A stretch of DNA of 64,000 nt from Chitinophagales bacterium (lineage in GTDB: Bacteria > Bacteroidota > Bacteroidia > Chitinophagales > UBA2359), in contig JAWKLZ010000001.1 in NCBI GenBank assembly GCA_041392475.1, positions 3,348,001 to 3,412,000 of the forward strand. Reading direction: 5' to 3'. Positions within the stretch are counted from its first letter, which is position 1; each line of letters begins with the position of its first letter. The notes under the pieces were generated by a model. That model did no database searches. It saw nothing but the letters and a program-made list of their open reading frames with translations, and was not told the DNA's origin. Of this stretch, positions 19,169 to 27,102 are shown piece after piece. A program made the position numbers and the translations under genes.

Positions 19169-21370
19169 ATGAACCAATATAAACCTAAAAATACGTATTC
19201 GCCCATCAGAAATCGTTTGAATAGTGCTTTTGAGCTTTTCACAATCAGCCTATTGTGCTTATTCTGTTGCCTACAACTTACCGCCCAAGATACAACAAAC
19301 CCAACAAAACTGAGTGCTGCCGAGTTGGACAGCGTAATGACAATTTCGGGAGATAGTTTGGGATTAACGACAGATGTAGTGATTCCTGTTAAACACCAAA
19401 TTGCGCTTTTTGATGCAAATATTGAAGCACAAGGAGATGCCTACTTGTTGGAAGTAAGTGCCTTGGACACCAAATACCAACTGGTAAATGAATCGGTGAC
19501 AGGTATTTACAATTTCACCATTGACGGAGAAGACAAAAGCCTCAACTTCACTGCTGGAAAAGCCAGCACTACTTTAGATGAAATGCCCAATAGCATCTAT
19601 CTAAAACACAGACCCGAAGGTAGCGACCATGATTTGGTGCGTTTTCTTCAATTCAAGAAAGAAAAAAATGGGACAGTCAGTAAATGGGAAATTCCTACAT
19701 GGGTATCCGTTTTGCCGCCTTTAATTGCGATTTTATTGGCTTTGGTCTTCAAAGAGGTCATTACCTCGCTGTTCATCGGAATTTGGATTGGTGTGTGGAT
19801 GTTGTATGGTTTTGATGTCAGTGCCTTCTTTTGGAGTTTTTTACATACTGTTGATGAATACATTCTTGCAACCTTCAGGGATAGTGACCACATTGCAATT
19901 ATCGTATTTTCACTCTTGATTGGCGGCATGGTCGCAATTATTTCACGAAACGGAGGGATGGCAGGCGTGGTCAATGGTTTGTCCAAGTTGTCAAGTTCTG
20001 CACGCAGTTCGCAGTTGGTGACATGGTTGATGGGTATTGCCATCTTTTTTGATGATTATGCCAATACTTTGGTCGTTGGAAATACCATGCGTTCGCTGAC
20101 AGACAAATATCGTGTGTCGAGGGAAAAACTGGCCTACATTGTGGACAGTACTGCTGCACCTGTTGCTGCAATTGCATTGATTACCACTTGGATAGGCGCA
20201 GAATTGAGTTATATTGGAGATGTGACTGGCACTTTGGGAATTGCAGAAAGTCCGTACAGCATTTTCGTCAATTCACTGCAATATTCTTTTTACCCACTTT
20301 TCACCTTGATTTTTGTTCTGTTCATTGCCCTCACCAACCGTGATTTTGGCCCGATGTACACCGCCGAAATGCGGGCAAGAACCACAGGAAAAGTATTTGA
20401 CATGGGTTTAGGTGACGGAGAAGACATCGAAATAGAAGATTTGAATCCCATAAAAAATGCACCATATCGAGCCATGAACGCTATTCTTCCTGTATTGGTG
20501 ATTATTGTCGGAACTTTGGTAGGACTTTGGTACACAGGCTTGGCAGCAACCAATTGGGCTTCGGAAATAGCCAAACTTCAATTGAATGCAAAAGGGCCAG
20601 AAGACCTTACTTTACTGGCAAAACTCCCCATCATTATCGGTAACTCCAATTCTTATGCTGCCCTGATTTGGAGTTCCACTTTAGCAGTCACAACTGCCGT
20701 ATTATTGACCCTATTTCAAGGAATTATGAGTCTTCGGGCCACAATGGAAACCATGATGGTAGGCATCAAAGCCATGATGGGAGCCATTATTGTTTTGATT
20801 TTGGCTTGGTCTTTGGCACAAGTAACCAAAGATCTGCATACTGCAGACTTTCTTAGTGATATGTTGGTAGGAAATTTGAATCCAATATTTTTACCTGTGT
20901 TGATATTCTTGTTAGCAGGACTGATTGCTTTTTCAACAGGTTCGAGTTGGAGTACTATGGCTATTTTATATCCGATTGCTTTGCCCCTAACTTGGGCGGT
21001 GAGTCAAGCAGCAGGTAATCCGACGGATTTAACAATGCAAATATTTTATGCTGTTACATCCAGCGTTTTAGCAGGTTCTGTATTGGGCGATCACTGCTCG
21101 CCTATATCTGACACAACTATATTGAGTTCATTGGCTTCTCAGTGCAACCACATTGACCACGTTCGTACGCAGATGCCTTACGCCTTTGTTGTAGGAACGG
21201 TCAGCGCACTAATGATTACTTTGAGTATGTATATGCAGCTACCTACCCTAGTCGGTTTCGGCGCAGGTTCAGGAATTTTATTGCTCATTGTTTTGTTGTT
21301 TGGAAAGTCTGTACCCGAATGGGCAACTTTGCAGCAAGCAGCAGATAATCAGGAGAAAACAGAAATGTAA
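19169..21370 (+). CDS. NhaC-type Na+/H+ antiporter with a periplasmic N-terminal domain
   Basis: Of 733 residues, about 180 onward form the antiporter: some eleven membrane helices beginning WEIPTWVSVLPPLIAILLALVF, with family motifs such as GIAIFFDDYANTLVVG, STAAPVAAIALITTWIG, FSTGSSWSTMAILYP and LGDHCSPISDTTILSS. These are NhaC family features; the protein exchanges sodium for protons across the inner membrane. Residues 1-180 are an unusual addition: a signal-like helix (FTISLLCLFCCLQLTAQ) and about 140 residues of beta-rich sequence (YLLEVSALDTKYQLVNESVTGIY is typical) that should lie in the periplasm. It is transcribed divergently from the VCBS gene. Confidence 0.88.
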   Translation: MNQYKPKNTYSPIRNRLNSAFELFTISLLCLFCCLQLTAQDTTNPTKLSAAELDSVMTISGDSLGLTTDVVIPVKHQIALFDANIEAQGDAYLLEVSALDTKYQLVNESVTGIYNFTIDGEDKSLNFTAGKASTTLDEMPNSIYLKHRPEGSDHDLVRFLQFKKEKNGTVSKWEIPTWVSVLPPLIAILLALVFKEVITSLFIGIWIGVWMLYGFDVSAFFWSFLHTVDEYILATFRDSDHIAIIVFSLLIGGMVAIISRNGGMAGVVNGLSKLSSSARSSQLVTWLMGIAIFFDDYANTLVVGNTMRSLTDKYRVSREKLAYIVDSTAAPVAAIALITTWIGAELSYIGDVTGTLGIAESPYSIFVNSLQYSFYPLFTLIFVLFIALTNRDFGPMYTAEMRARTTGKVFDMGLGDGEDIEIEDLNPIKNAPYRAMNAILPVLVIIVGTLVGLWYTGLAATNWASEIAKLQLNAKGPEDLTLLAKLPIIIGNSNSYAALIWSSTLAVTTAVLLTLFQGIMSLRATMETMMVGIKAMMGAIIVLILAWSLAQVTKDLHTADFLSDMLVGNLNPIFLPVLIFLLAGLIAFSTGSSWSTMAILYPIALPLTWAVSQAAGNPTDLTMQIFYAVTSSVLAGSVLGDHCSPISDTTILSSLASQCNHIDHVRTQMPYAFVVGTVSALMITLSMYMQLPTLVGFGAGSGILLLIVLLFGKSVPEWATLQQAADNQEKTEM

Positions 21371-21429
21371 AAAAAGAGGCTATGATAAGAGATGTTAAAT
21401 ACAAAACTTAAACTATTAAAATTGCGTTT

Positions 21430-21456
21430 ACCTATGTAAAATAGGTTAGCTTTTTT
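21430..21456 (+). terminator. Possible terminator after the NhaC gene
   Basis: ACCTAT at 21430-21435 pairs with ATAGGT at 21441-21446, and TTTTTT follows at 21451. The stem is short, so this is a weak candidate. Confidence 0.45.
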
Positions 21457-21520
21457 GCTAATTTTGTTTTTTCTTTTATAAGTTATTCACTAACTTTTGA
21501 TTCATCAATTTTAGAAAACA

Positions 21521-22207
21521 ATGGGTCTTTTTGATAAACTGGGCGGTAGTAAGCTCGGAGGTAAAAGTAGCGGTAATAGCGGCGCAAGTCGCTTTGGAGG
21601 AGGAGGAAACAAAGGCAACAACGCCATGTTTGGAGGAGTAGATCCAGAAGGAAAATCTTCTAAAGGAAAATCTCCTATCGTTTTGGTAGTAGGCTTGACA
21701 GTCGTAGTCGTGCTACTAGCTTCCATGCTCTACTTTGGAGGCTACCAGTTTTTAACTTCCGATACCAGCACCAAAAAAGACTATATTCATGCTTATGAGG
21801 CTTTTGTAAACAATGTTTCTAAAAACTATTTGACCTATAGTGTAGACGCATGGACAGAGGCAGATAAAGATTTTCAAAAATTCTCGGCAAAACTCTACAA
21901 AGAATACTACCCTGAAATGTCACTCTCTGAAAAAATGGAAGTAGGAAAACTACCTATCATGTACCATATTTTCAAGTACAAAAGTACCATCGAGCGAGAA
22001 GTAGCGGGTTCGGTTGTTGAGAATACTAGGGAGTTGAGAAATCACCTGCAAGATATTATTAGCAATACTGCTGAGATTTATGATGGCAGTTATGACCAAC
22101 GCATCCGAAATATTTTAGACGATTTCAAAGCACATGGCGATTATCTTCCCTCTGATGCAGACAATCAACCTGCTGGATTGGGAACACCTTCCAAAGAGGG
22201 GTTTTAG
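21521..22207 (+). CDS. Single-TM membrane protein with Gly-rich N-terminus
   Basis: The 228-residue protein starts with about 50 residues rich in Gly, Ser, Lys and Asn (MGLFDKLGGSKLGGKSSGNS), has one membrane helix at about residues 52-76 (VLVVGLTVVVVLLASMLYFGG) and ends in a mainly helical domain of about 150 residues (KKDYIHAYEAFVNNVSKNY, then REVAGSVVENTRELRNHLQDI). With no signal peptide the Gly-rich tail should be cytoplasmic and the helical domain periplasmic. I do not recognise the family. It is not closely linked to either neighbour. Confidence 0.65.
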   Translation: MGLFDKLGGSKLGGKSSGNSGASRFGGGGNKGNNAMFGGVDPEGKSSKGKSPIVLVVGLTVVVVLLASMLYFGGYQFLTSDTSTKKDYIHAYEAFVNNVSKNYLTYSVDAWTEADKDFQKFSAKLYKEYYPEMSLSEKMEVGKLPIMYHIFKYKSTIEREVAGSVVENTRELRNHLQDIISNTAEIYDGSYDQRIRNILDDFKAHGDYLPSDADNQPAGLGTPSKEGF

Positions 22208-22296
22208 TGAAAAAAATCAAATTCAACGATTTTTTCAATCATTTGTTTATCAATACATTTCCCTTTTAATTACCATTTTTGTTTTCATTGCTACTT

Positions 22297-23154
22297 ATGT
22301 CCTTTGCCATTGCCTTCAATGAATTTCGCCCTCTACTTTTCTCTATCGCTTACCGAATGACAGGAAATGTAGCGGATAGTGAAGACATACTTCAAGATGT
22401 TTTTGAGAAATGGCTCCAACTTGATTCACCTCAAATCACAAACCCCAAGGCCTATCTTTGCAAATCGGTCAGCAATCGCTGTATCAATTACCTCAACCAA
22501 CAAAAAAGACACAGAGAAAGCTACAAAGGAACTTGGCTACCTGAGCCTCTGATAGCACATCCCAGCCTACAACATCTCGACCAAAACATAGATATTTCTT
22601 ATGGAATTATGCGGCTTTTAGAAACCCTGAATCCATTGGAACGGGCTATTTACCTCTGCAAAGAAAGTTTTGATTTTGACTATTCAGAACTATCCGAAAT
22701 GTTTGACAAACGCCCAGACCATTGCCGCCAACTGTATCACCGAGCACAACAAAAACTTCAATCAGACAAAAAACGCTTTGCAGTGAATCCTCAGCAACAA
22801 CAGCATTTGCTACAATTGTTTGCCAAAGCTGCTCAAGAAGGTGATTTCGACGGTTTACTTCAATTTTTGAAAGATGATATTGGATTTTACAGTGATGGTG
22901 GAGGTAAAGTACCTGCTGCAACCAAGCCTTTATTTGGGAAAAATATTGTCGCCAAATTTTTGGTGGGTATCATCCAAAAATTTGGAGAGGATTATTCTAT
23001 CGAACCTGTCCTCATTAACCAGTCAGTGGGCGGAATCATTCGAGATGCTGTTACAGATGAGGTGATTTCGGTGTTTGTTTTTGAGTGGGAAGATGCTTTC
23101 ATCCAAAATATGTATGTACTTCGCAATCCCGATAAACTTTTGATAGTCAAATAA
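22297..23154 (+). CDS. ECF41-type sigma factor with SnoaL-like C-terminus
   Basis: The frame opens at 22279, but the ATG at 22297 (MSFAIAFNEFRPLLFSIAYRMTG) best fits the family start. The sigma-2 region contains ADSEDILQDVFEKW; the sigma-4 helix-turn-helix is near YSELSEMFDKRPDHCRQLYHRA; a SnoaL-like domain follows. Diagnostic ECF41 signatures are present: WLPEP in the linker, DGGGK (YSDGGGKV) in the SnoaL part and NPDKL at the C-terminus. In ECF41 factors the fused domain tunes activity in place of a separate anti-sigma factor. The usual neighbour, a carboxymuconolactone decarboxylase, oxidoreductase or epimerase gene, is absent; a haem-like membrane protein gene follows instead. Confidence 0.92.
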   Translation: MSFAIAFNEFRPLLFSIAYRMTGNVADSEDILQDVFEKWLQLDSPQITNPKAYLCKSVSNRCINYLNQQKRHRESYKGTWLPEPLIAHPSLQHLDQNIDISYGIMRLLETLNPLERAIYLCKESFDFDYSELSEMFDKRPDHCRQLYHRAQQKLQSDKKRFAVNPQQQQHLLQLFAKAAQEGDFDGLLQFLKDDIGFYSDGGGKVPAATKPLFGKNIVAKFLVGIIQKFGEDYSIEPVLINQSVGGIIRDAVTDEVISVFVFEWEDAFIQNMYVLRNPDKLLIVK

Positions 23155-23235
23155 TTCAATAAAAAAATACATTTTTTCCAGCATTTTGTCACAAAATCCC
23201 ATCGGCATTTGTCTTATGCCCAAAACCGACACAAA

Positions 23236-23865
23236 ATGCAAAACAACAAAACAACTCTTCAAAAAATTCACCGAGTCAGTGCAATTGGCTTAGGTATTTT
23301 CATCACCGCACACATTTTCAATCACCTGTTAGCCACAAAAAGTATTGCCTTACACATTGAAGTAATGAACGCTTTGCGCTTGGTCTATTACCAACCCTTC
23401 ATTGAAGTATTGTTGATAATATCCGTTATTGTTCAGGCTTTTACAGGCATTTTTCTTTTTCGTAAAAACTACAAATATCTCCATTCTCGCATCAGCAAAT
23501 TGCAGGCTTATTCAGGTTTGTATCTGGCTTTTTTCCTGTTAGCACATACGACTGCAACGATTGGCGGCAATTGGTTCTTTCAGATTGACACCAATTTTTA
23601 CTTTGGAGCTGTAACATTGAAGCGTGTACCTTATGTCTTTTTCTTTTTGCCTTATTATTTTCTGGCTATCACCTCTTTTTTTACACACATCGCTTGTGGA
23701 TTGAGCAAGTACCTGGTAAAAAACAAGGGATTGAAGATGGCGTATCGATTTGTTTATGCTGCAATTATAGTAGGCACAATTTGTTCGATTGTTATTTTAT
23801 TGGCTTTCAGTGGAGTATTGCATGAATTTGAATTGCCGTCAGCTTATATGGAGTTATATCCTTAA
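23236..23865 (+). CDS. Multi-helix membrane protein resembling succinate dehydrogenase cytochrome b
   Basis: The ATG at 23236 (MQNNKTTLQKIHRVSAIGLG) is preferred over 23209. The 209-residue protein has five membrane helices (VSAIGLGIFITAHIFNHLL; FIEVLLIISVIVQAFTGIFL; YSGLYLAFFLLAHTTATIGG; FFFLPYYFLAITSFFTHIACG; FVYAAIIVGTICSIVILLAF). Conserved-looking His residues lie inside helices (TAHIFNH, LLAHT, FTHIACG), as in the haem-b ligands of fumarate reductase and succinate dehydrogenase anchor subunits. No flavoprotein or iron-sulphur subunit genes are nearby. It begins about 80 bp after the ECF41 gene and may be its target or partner. Confidence 0.7.
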   Translation: MQNNKTTLQKIHRVSAIGLGIFITAHIFNHLLATKSIALHIEVMNALRLVYYQPFIEVLLIISVIVQAFTGIFLFRKNYKYLHSRISKLQAYSGLYLAFFLLAHTTATIGGNWFFQIDTNFYFGAVTLKRVPYVFFFLPYYFLAITSFFTHIACGLSKYLVKNKGLKMAYRFVYAAIIVGTICSIVILLAFSGVLHEFELPSAYMELYP

Positions 23866-23877
23866 AAATGTACTTTG

Positions 23878-24789
23878 CTACATCACATCCTGCAAAAAAG
23901 CATACAAATTGAAGTTCGGGTTTTCAGCTATTGCAGCCACAATCTGTTGATGAAGTACCCTTTGGTCAATATCTTTCATACGTCTATGCTGTATGATTTG
24001 AAGGGCTTTTTGGGTAAGAAGGAAAGCCTTTTTAGTGTTGGTGTAGTTGATTTGGTGGTGGGCATTGATTTGTTCAGCCAGTTCTTCAATACCTTCCTCT
24101 TTGGTGGCAATGGTTTTGATGATGGGAGTTTGCCACTCACTTTGAGGTTTGTTATGGACAAGTTTTTGAAGGTTTTTGGAGAACTGATTTGCTTGGGGTC
24201 GGTCTGCTTTGTTGACCACAAAAATATCGGCAATTTCCATTAGACCTGCTTTCATGGTCTGAATTTCGTCGCCCGCTTCTGGTACGAGTGTCACTACGGT
24301 TGTATCTGCCAAACCTGCAATCTCTACTTCAGACTGTCCTACTCCTACTGTTTCTACAAAAATGATGTCAAAATTGGCCGCTTTCACCACATCCACAATT
24401 TCTATGATTTTGTGCGAAAGTCCACCCAATGAGCCTCTTGAAGCCAATGAGCGAATGTACACATCTGAATTATTGTAGTGCGTATTTAGCCTTATTCGAT
24501 CCCCTAACAATGCACCATAATTGAAGGGCGAAGTGGGATCTACCGCAATAATGGCAATTTTGAAGTTTTTTTGAAGGTAATGATGGATTAAGGCATTGAC
24601 CAAAGTGCTTTTTCCTGCACCTGGAGGGCCTGTGATACCTACAACCGGCACTTGTTTGTCGAACCGCAAGGCAGTGAGTATATCTTGATAGCCCTCGGCT
24701 TCATTTTCGACAATAGAAATGGCTCTTGCCAAAGCTCGGTAATTGTTGGAGGAGAGCTTGGACAATAATTGGGTTGCAGCCTTATTCAT
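23878..24789 (-). CDS. meaB: MeaB/ArgK-type GTPase
   Basis: The 303-residue protein has the Walker A motif GITGPPGAGKSTL, followed by the G3-like switch region (FVETVGVGQSEVEIAGLAD), the base-recognition NKAD, and the C-terminal helical part that forms the dimer. MeaB is the GTP-dependent chaperone of methylmalonyl-CoA mutase: it guards cobalamin loading and protects the enzyme from inactivation. No mutase gene is present in the window, so the partner must be elsewhere. The gene converges on the membrane-protein gene with only 12 bp between stops. Confidence 0.93.
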   Translation of the reverse strand: MNKAATQLLSKLSSNNYRALARAISIVENEAEGYQDILTALRFDKQVPVVGITGPPGAGKSTLVNALIHHYLQKNFKIAIIAVDPTSPFNYGALLGDRIRLNTHYNNSDVYIRSLASRGSLGGLSHKIIEIVDVVKAANFDIIFVETVGVGQSEVEIAGLADTTVVTLVPEAGDEIQTMKAGLMEIADIFVVNKADRPQANQFSKNLQKLVHNKPQSEWQTPIIKTIATKEEGIEELAEQINAHHQINYTNTKKAFLLTQKALQIIQHRRMKDIDQRVLHQQIVAAIAENPNFNLYAFLQDVM

Positions 24790-24817
24790 TACAATGAGAA
24801 AGTTTTATGAATTTTGC

Positions 24818-25057
24818 TTATTCTTCGGCAGTCTTGATGATGTTTTGGATAGAACTTAGGAGGTCTGCTGAAATAGGTTTACGGGGGAGTTTGTTGTGTA
24901 AGAAAGAACTCAAGGTTATCTGATTTTTGGAGTTATCGCTTTCATCCCTGACCTCTTTGAAAAAGCGGTTGCCGTTTTGTTGATGGGGCATTTTGCTATT
25001 TGGGAAGTTATTGTTGTCTGCTTTGCCGAGGCTGTTTTTATGTGTTCGATTGTTCAT
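24818..25057 (-). CDS. Small hydrophilic protein, unknown
   Basis: A 79-residue, strongly polar protein (Asn, Lys and Ser rich; MNNRTHKNSLGKADNNNF) with a somewhat more ordered end (LSSFLHNKLPRKPISADLLSSIQNIIKTAEE). It has no signal peptide, membrane segment or known motif. It lies 28 bp before meaB on the same strand and 320 bp after the ECF sigma gene. It may be co-transcribed with meaB. The coding call rests on position and start codon alone. Confidence 0.45.
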   Translation of the reverse strand: MNNRTHKNSLGKADNNNFPNSKMPHQQNGNRFFKEVRDESDNSKNQITLSSFLHNKLPRKPISADLLSSIQNIIKTAEE

Positions 25058-25377
25058 GTTACACTGTTTTTTTTGGTAATTAACAAATTTTGATTTTGAA
25101 GTTAAAACTGTTTGAAGCAGTTGTAACTTCTATTTTTCAGCTTTTCTCTTTTGACTATAAAAGCAATGGAAGGTAACATTTTATATGGAATATTTCAATT
25201 CCATTGCTTTTACTATTAAATACAACAAAAGAAAGAGGTAAAAAGTTATTTTTGGGTCTTTGACAACTTTTGTGGATTCTATAAAGACTTCGGTAGTTTC
25301 TTAAAAAATTAATCTTCAATAAAATGCCTATCTAATCTTTTCAAAATTTCACAATACTTGTCAAAGAAAGTTATTTT
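25058..25377. other. Intergenic region with a long hairpin
   Basis: The only structure seen is a perfect 13-bp inverted repeat, TAAAAGCAATGGA (25158-25170) and its complement (25200-25212), with a 29-nt loop. It could end the sigma-factor transcript, but no T-run follows on the minus strand, so it might instead be a regulatory structure. Confidence 0.5.
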
Positions 25378-25998
25378 TTAATTTTCATCATCTAATTCCT
25401 CTTTGTAGCCCATTTGCTTGGCATATTCTTTCAGTGCATCTTTGAGCATGTTTCTGGCTCTGTGCAAACGAGAACGGACAGTTCCTATCGGAATGTCAAT
25501 AATTTTAGACATTTCTTCGTAGGTAAACCCTTCAATATCACAAAGCAAAACGACTGTTTTGAAATCAACGGGCAATGTATTGAGTGCATGAGCTACTTCA
25601 TCTCCCAACATGCCTTGAAAAATTTCGTGTCGTAAGTCAATGTACTGCACATAACTACCGCTATCAGAATTTTGATAGGTGACTACTTCTTCATAATCCA
25701 CCTTTGTTGGTTGCTTCGATTTTTTGCGGTAATCATTGATAAAGGCGTTTTTCATGATTTTGAAAAGCCATGCTTTCGCATTTGTGCCTTCAATGTACGA
25801 ATCTATAAACCGATATGCTTTCAAAAAAGTTTCCTGAACCAAATCTTTTGCATCATCTTCATTATAAGTGAGGTGATAACCAAAGTTGTAGAGTGCTTCT
25901 GCATGAAGCATAAACTCTTGTTGAAAGATACGATTACGCTCTGCTAAGCTGCGTTTTGGGGGTGTTTCTGCCAATTGTTTGTCTTCTGTTTGCTCCAT
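25378..25998 (-). CDS. ECF RNA polymerase sigma factor
   Basis: The 206-residue protein has sigma region 2 (FGYHLTYNEDDAKDLVQET, with the WLFKIMKNAFINDYRKK core) and a region 4 helix-turn-helix (FTYEEMSKIIDIPIGTVRSRLHRAR). The sequence is close to the widely conserved RpoE-like ECF factor of Bacteroidota; the group includes SigP, which in Porphyromonas acts with PorX/PorY on type IX secretion genes. Whether this gene is that orthologue cannot be settled here. No anti-sigma gene lies beside it. It is transcribed in the same direction as the 79-residue gene and meaB. Confidence 0.88.
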   Translation of the reverse strand: MEQTEDKQLAETPPKRSLAERNRIFQQEFMLHAEALYNFGYHLTYNEDDAKDLVQETFLKAYRFIDSYIEGTNAKAWLFKIMKNAFINDYRKKSKQPTKVDYEEVVTYQNSDSGSYVQYIDLRHEIFQGMLGDEVAHALNTLPVDFKTVVLLCDIEGFTYEEMSKIIDIPIGTVRSRLHRARNMLKDALKEYAKQMGYKEELDDEN

Positions 25999-26067
25999 GA
26001 ATAAATTTGTAGTGTTGAACGTACAAAGATAAAAAAAAAGTGTATTTCTTGATTTTTCATTCTTGAC

Positions 26068-26973
26068 TTACCTACCTCCTCCTTCTGGTAAAGTATTCAA
26101 CTCAAAAAATTCATCCAACTTTGGCAAGATAATGATTTCGGTTCGGCGATTGATTGAACGACTCGAAGCCGAATCATTGCTGGTTTTGGGAGAATATTCG
26201 GAGCGACCGCCTGCCGTCATTCTACTTGGAGCAACATTGTATTGGTTTTGAAGGATTCGCACCACTGCCGTAGCACGTTTCACACTCAAATCCCAGTTAT
26301 CCGTCACACAGCTATTGGAAATAGGCACATTGTCGGTGTGACCTTCCACCAAAATGTCCAATTGACGGTGATCGTTCACCACTTTTGCAATTTTTGACAA
26401 TACCTCGTGTGCTCTAGGCAACACATTGGAACTCCCTGAATTGAAGAGCATTTTGTCAGACAAAGAGACATACACCACTCCTTTTTTCACTTCAATGGTC
26501 ACATCCTCATCATTGATGCCACCAAGCGAACGTTTGAGGTTCATCACCAAAGCCAAATTGGTTGAATCCTTACGGTTAATGTTTTTGTTGAGATCTTTGA
26601 TATATTCACTTTGCTGGTCAATCGCTTCCAGTGATTTCTTGATGCTCTCTGCACCTGTTTTGCTGATAATGGACAAATCCGACATCCTATCTAAGAGATT
26701 CGCATTGGTGGTTTTCATGTATTCCAACTGCTCTCCCAAACCCTTGTTTTTGCTCTGTTCGTTTTTCAGTCCTTCTCTACACAGGTCTAAGTCCCTCTGA
26801 ACGATTTGAATATTGTCACGCAATGCCTTTTTTTCTTCCTCCAGTTTGTTCACCTTGTTGATACAATCTGCTTTATAGGTATTGAGTTCTGATTGCAGTG
26901 CCGCCATTTTCTTTTTAGAACAGGAACTCAATGTCAACAATAAAATACCAAACAGTAAAATATAATGCCTCAT
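26068..26973 (-). CDS. OmpA-family lipoprotein
   Basis: The 301-residue protein carries a lipoprotein signal (MRHYILLFGILLLTLSSC, with Cys as the lipid attachment site), a coiled-coil part at about 20-135 (VNKLEEEKKALRDNIQIVQRD) and a peptidoglycan-binding OmpA domain at about 160-290 (VEGHTDNVPISN, NWDLSVKRATAVVRIL, RSINRRTEIIILPKLDEF). It should tether the outer membrane to the cell wall, with the coiled coil spanning part of the periplasm. The layout resembles MotB-like and Pal-like proteins of Bacteroidota, but there is no motor gene nearby. It stands alone between the sigma gene and the caspase gene. Confidence 0.88.
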   Translation of the reverse strand: MRHYILLFGILLLTLSSCSKKKMAALQSELNTYKADCINKVNKLEEEKKALRDNIQIVQRDLDLCREGLKNEQSKNKGLGEQLEYMKTTNANLLDRMSDLSIISKTGAESIKKSLEAIDQQSEYIKDLNKNINRKDSTNLALVMNLKRSLGGINDEDVTIEVKKGVVYVSLSDKMLFNSGSSNVLPRAHEVLSKIAKVVNDHRQLDILVEGHTDNVPISNSCVTDNWDLSVKRATAVVRILQNQYNVAPSRMTAGGRSEYSPKTSNDSASSRSINRRTEIIILPKLDEFFELNTLPEGGGR

Positions 26974-27102
26974 TATGATTTAGGTTTTGTAATAATTAAA
27001 AGTGAATGAACACTTAAACTTCGTAAGTCTTTCCTTATTTCCGAAATTTTTGTCCTTTTTTTTAGTATATTTAAAATCTTCATGTCAAATGAGTGTCAGG
27101 TT

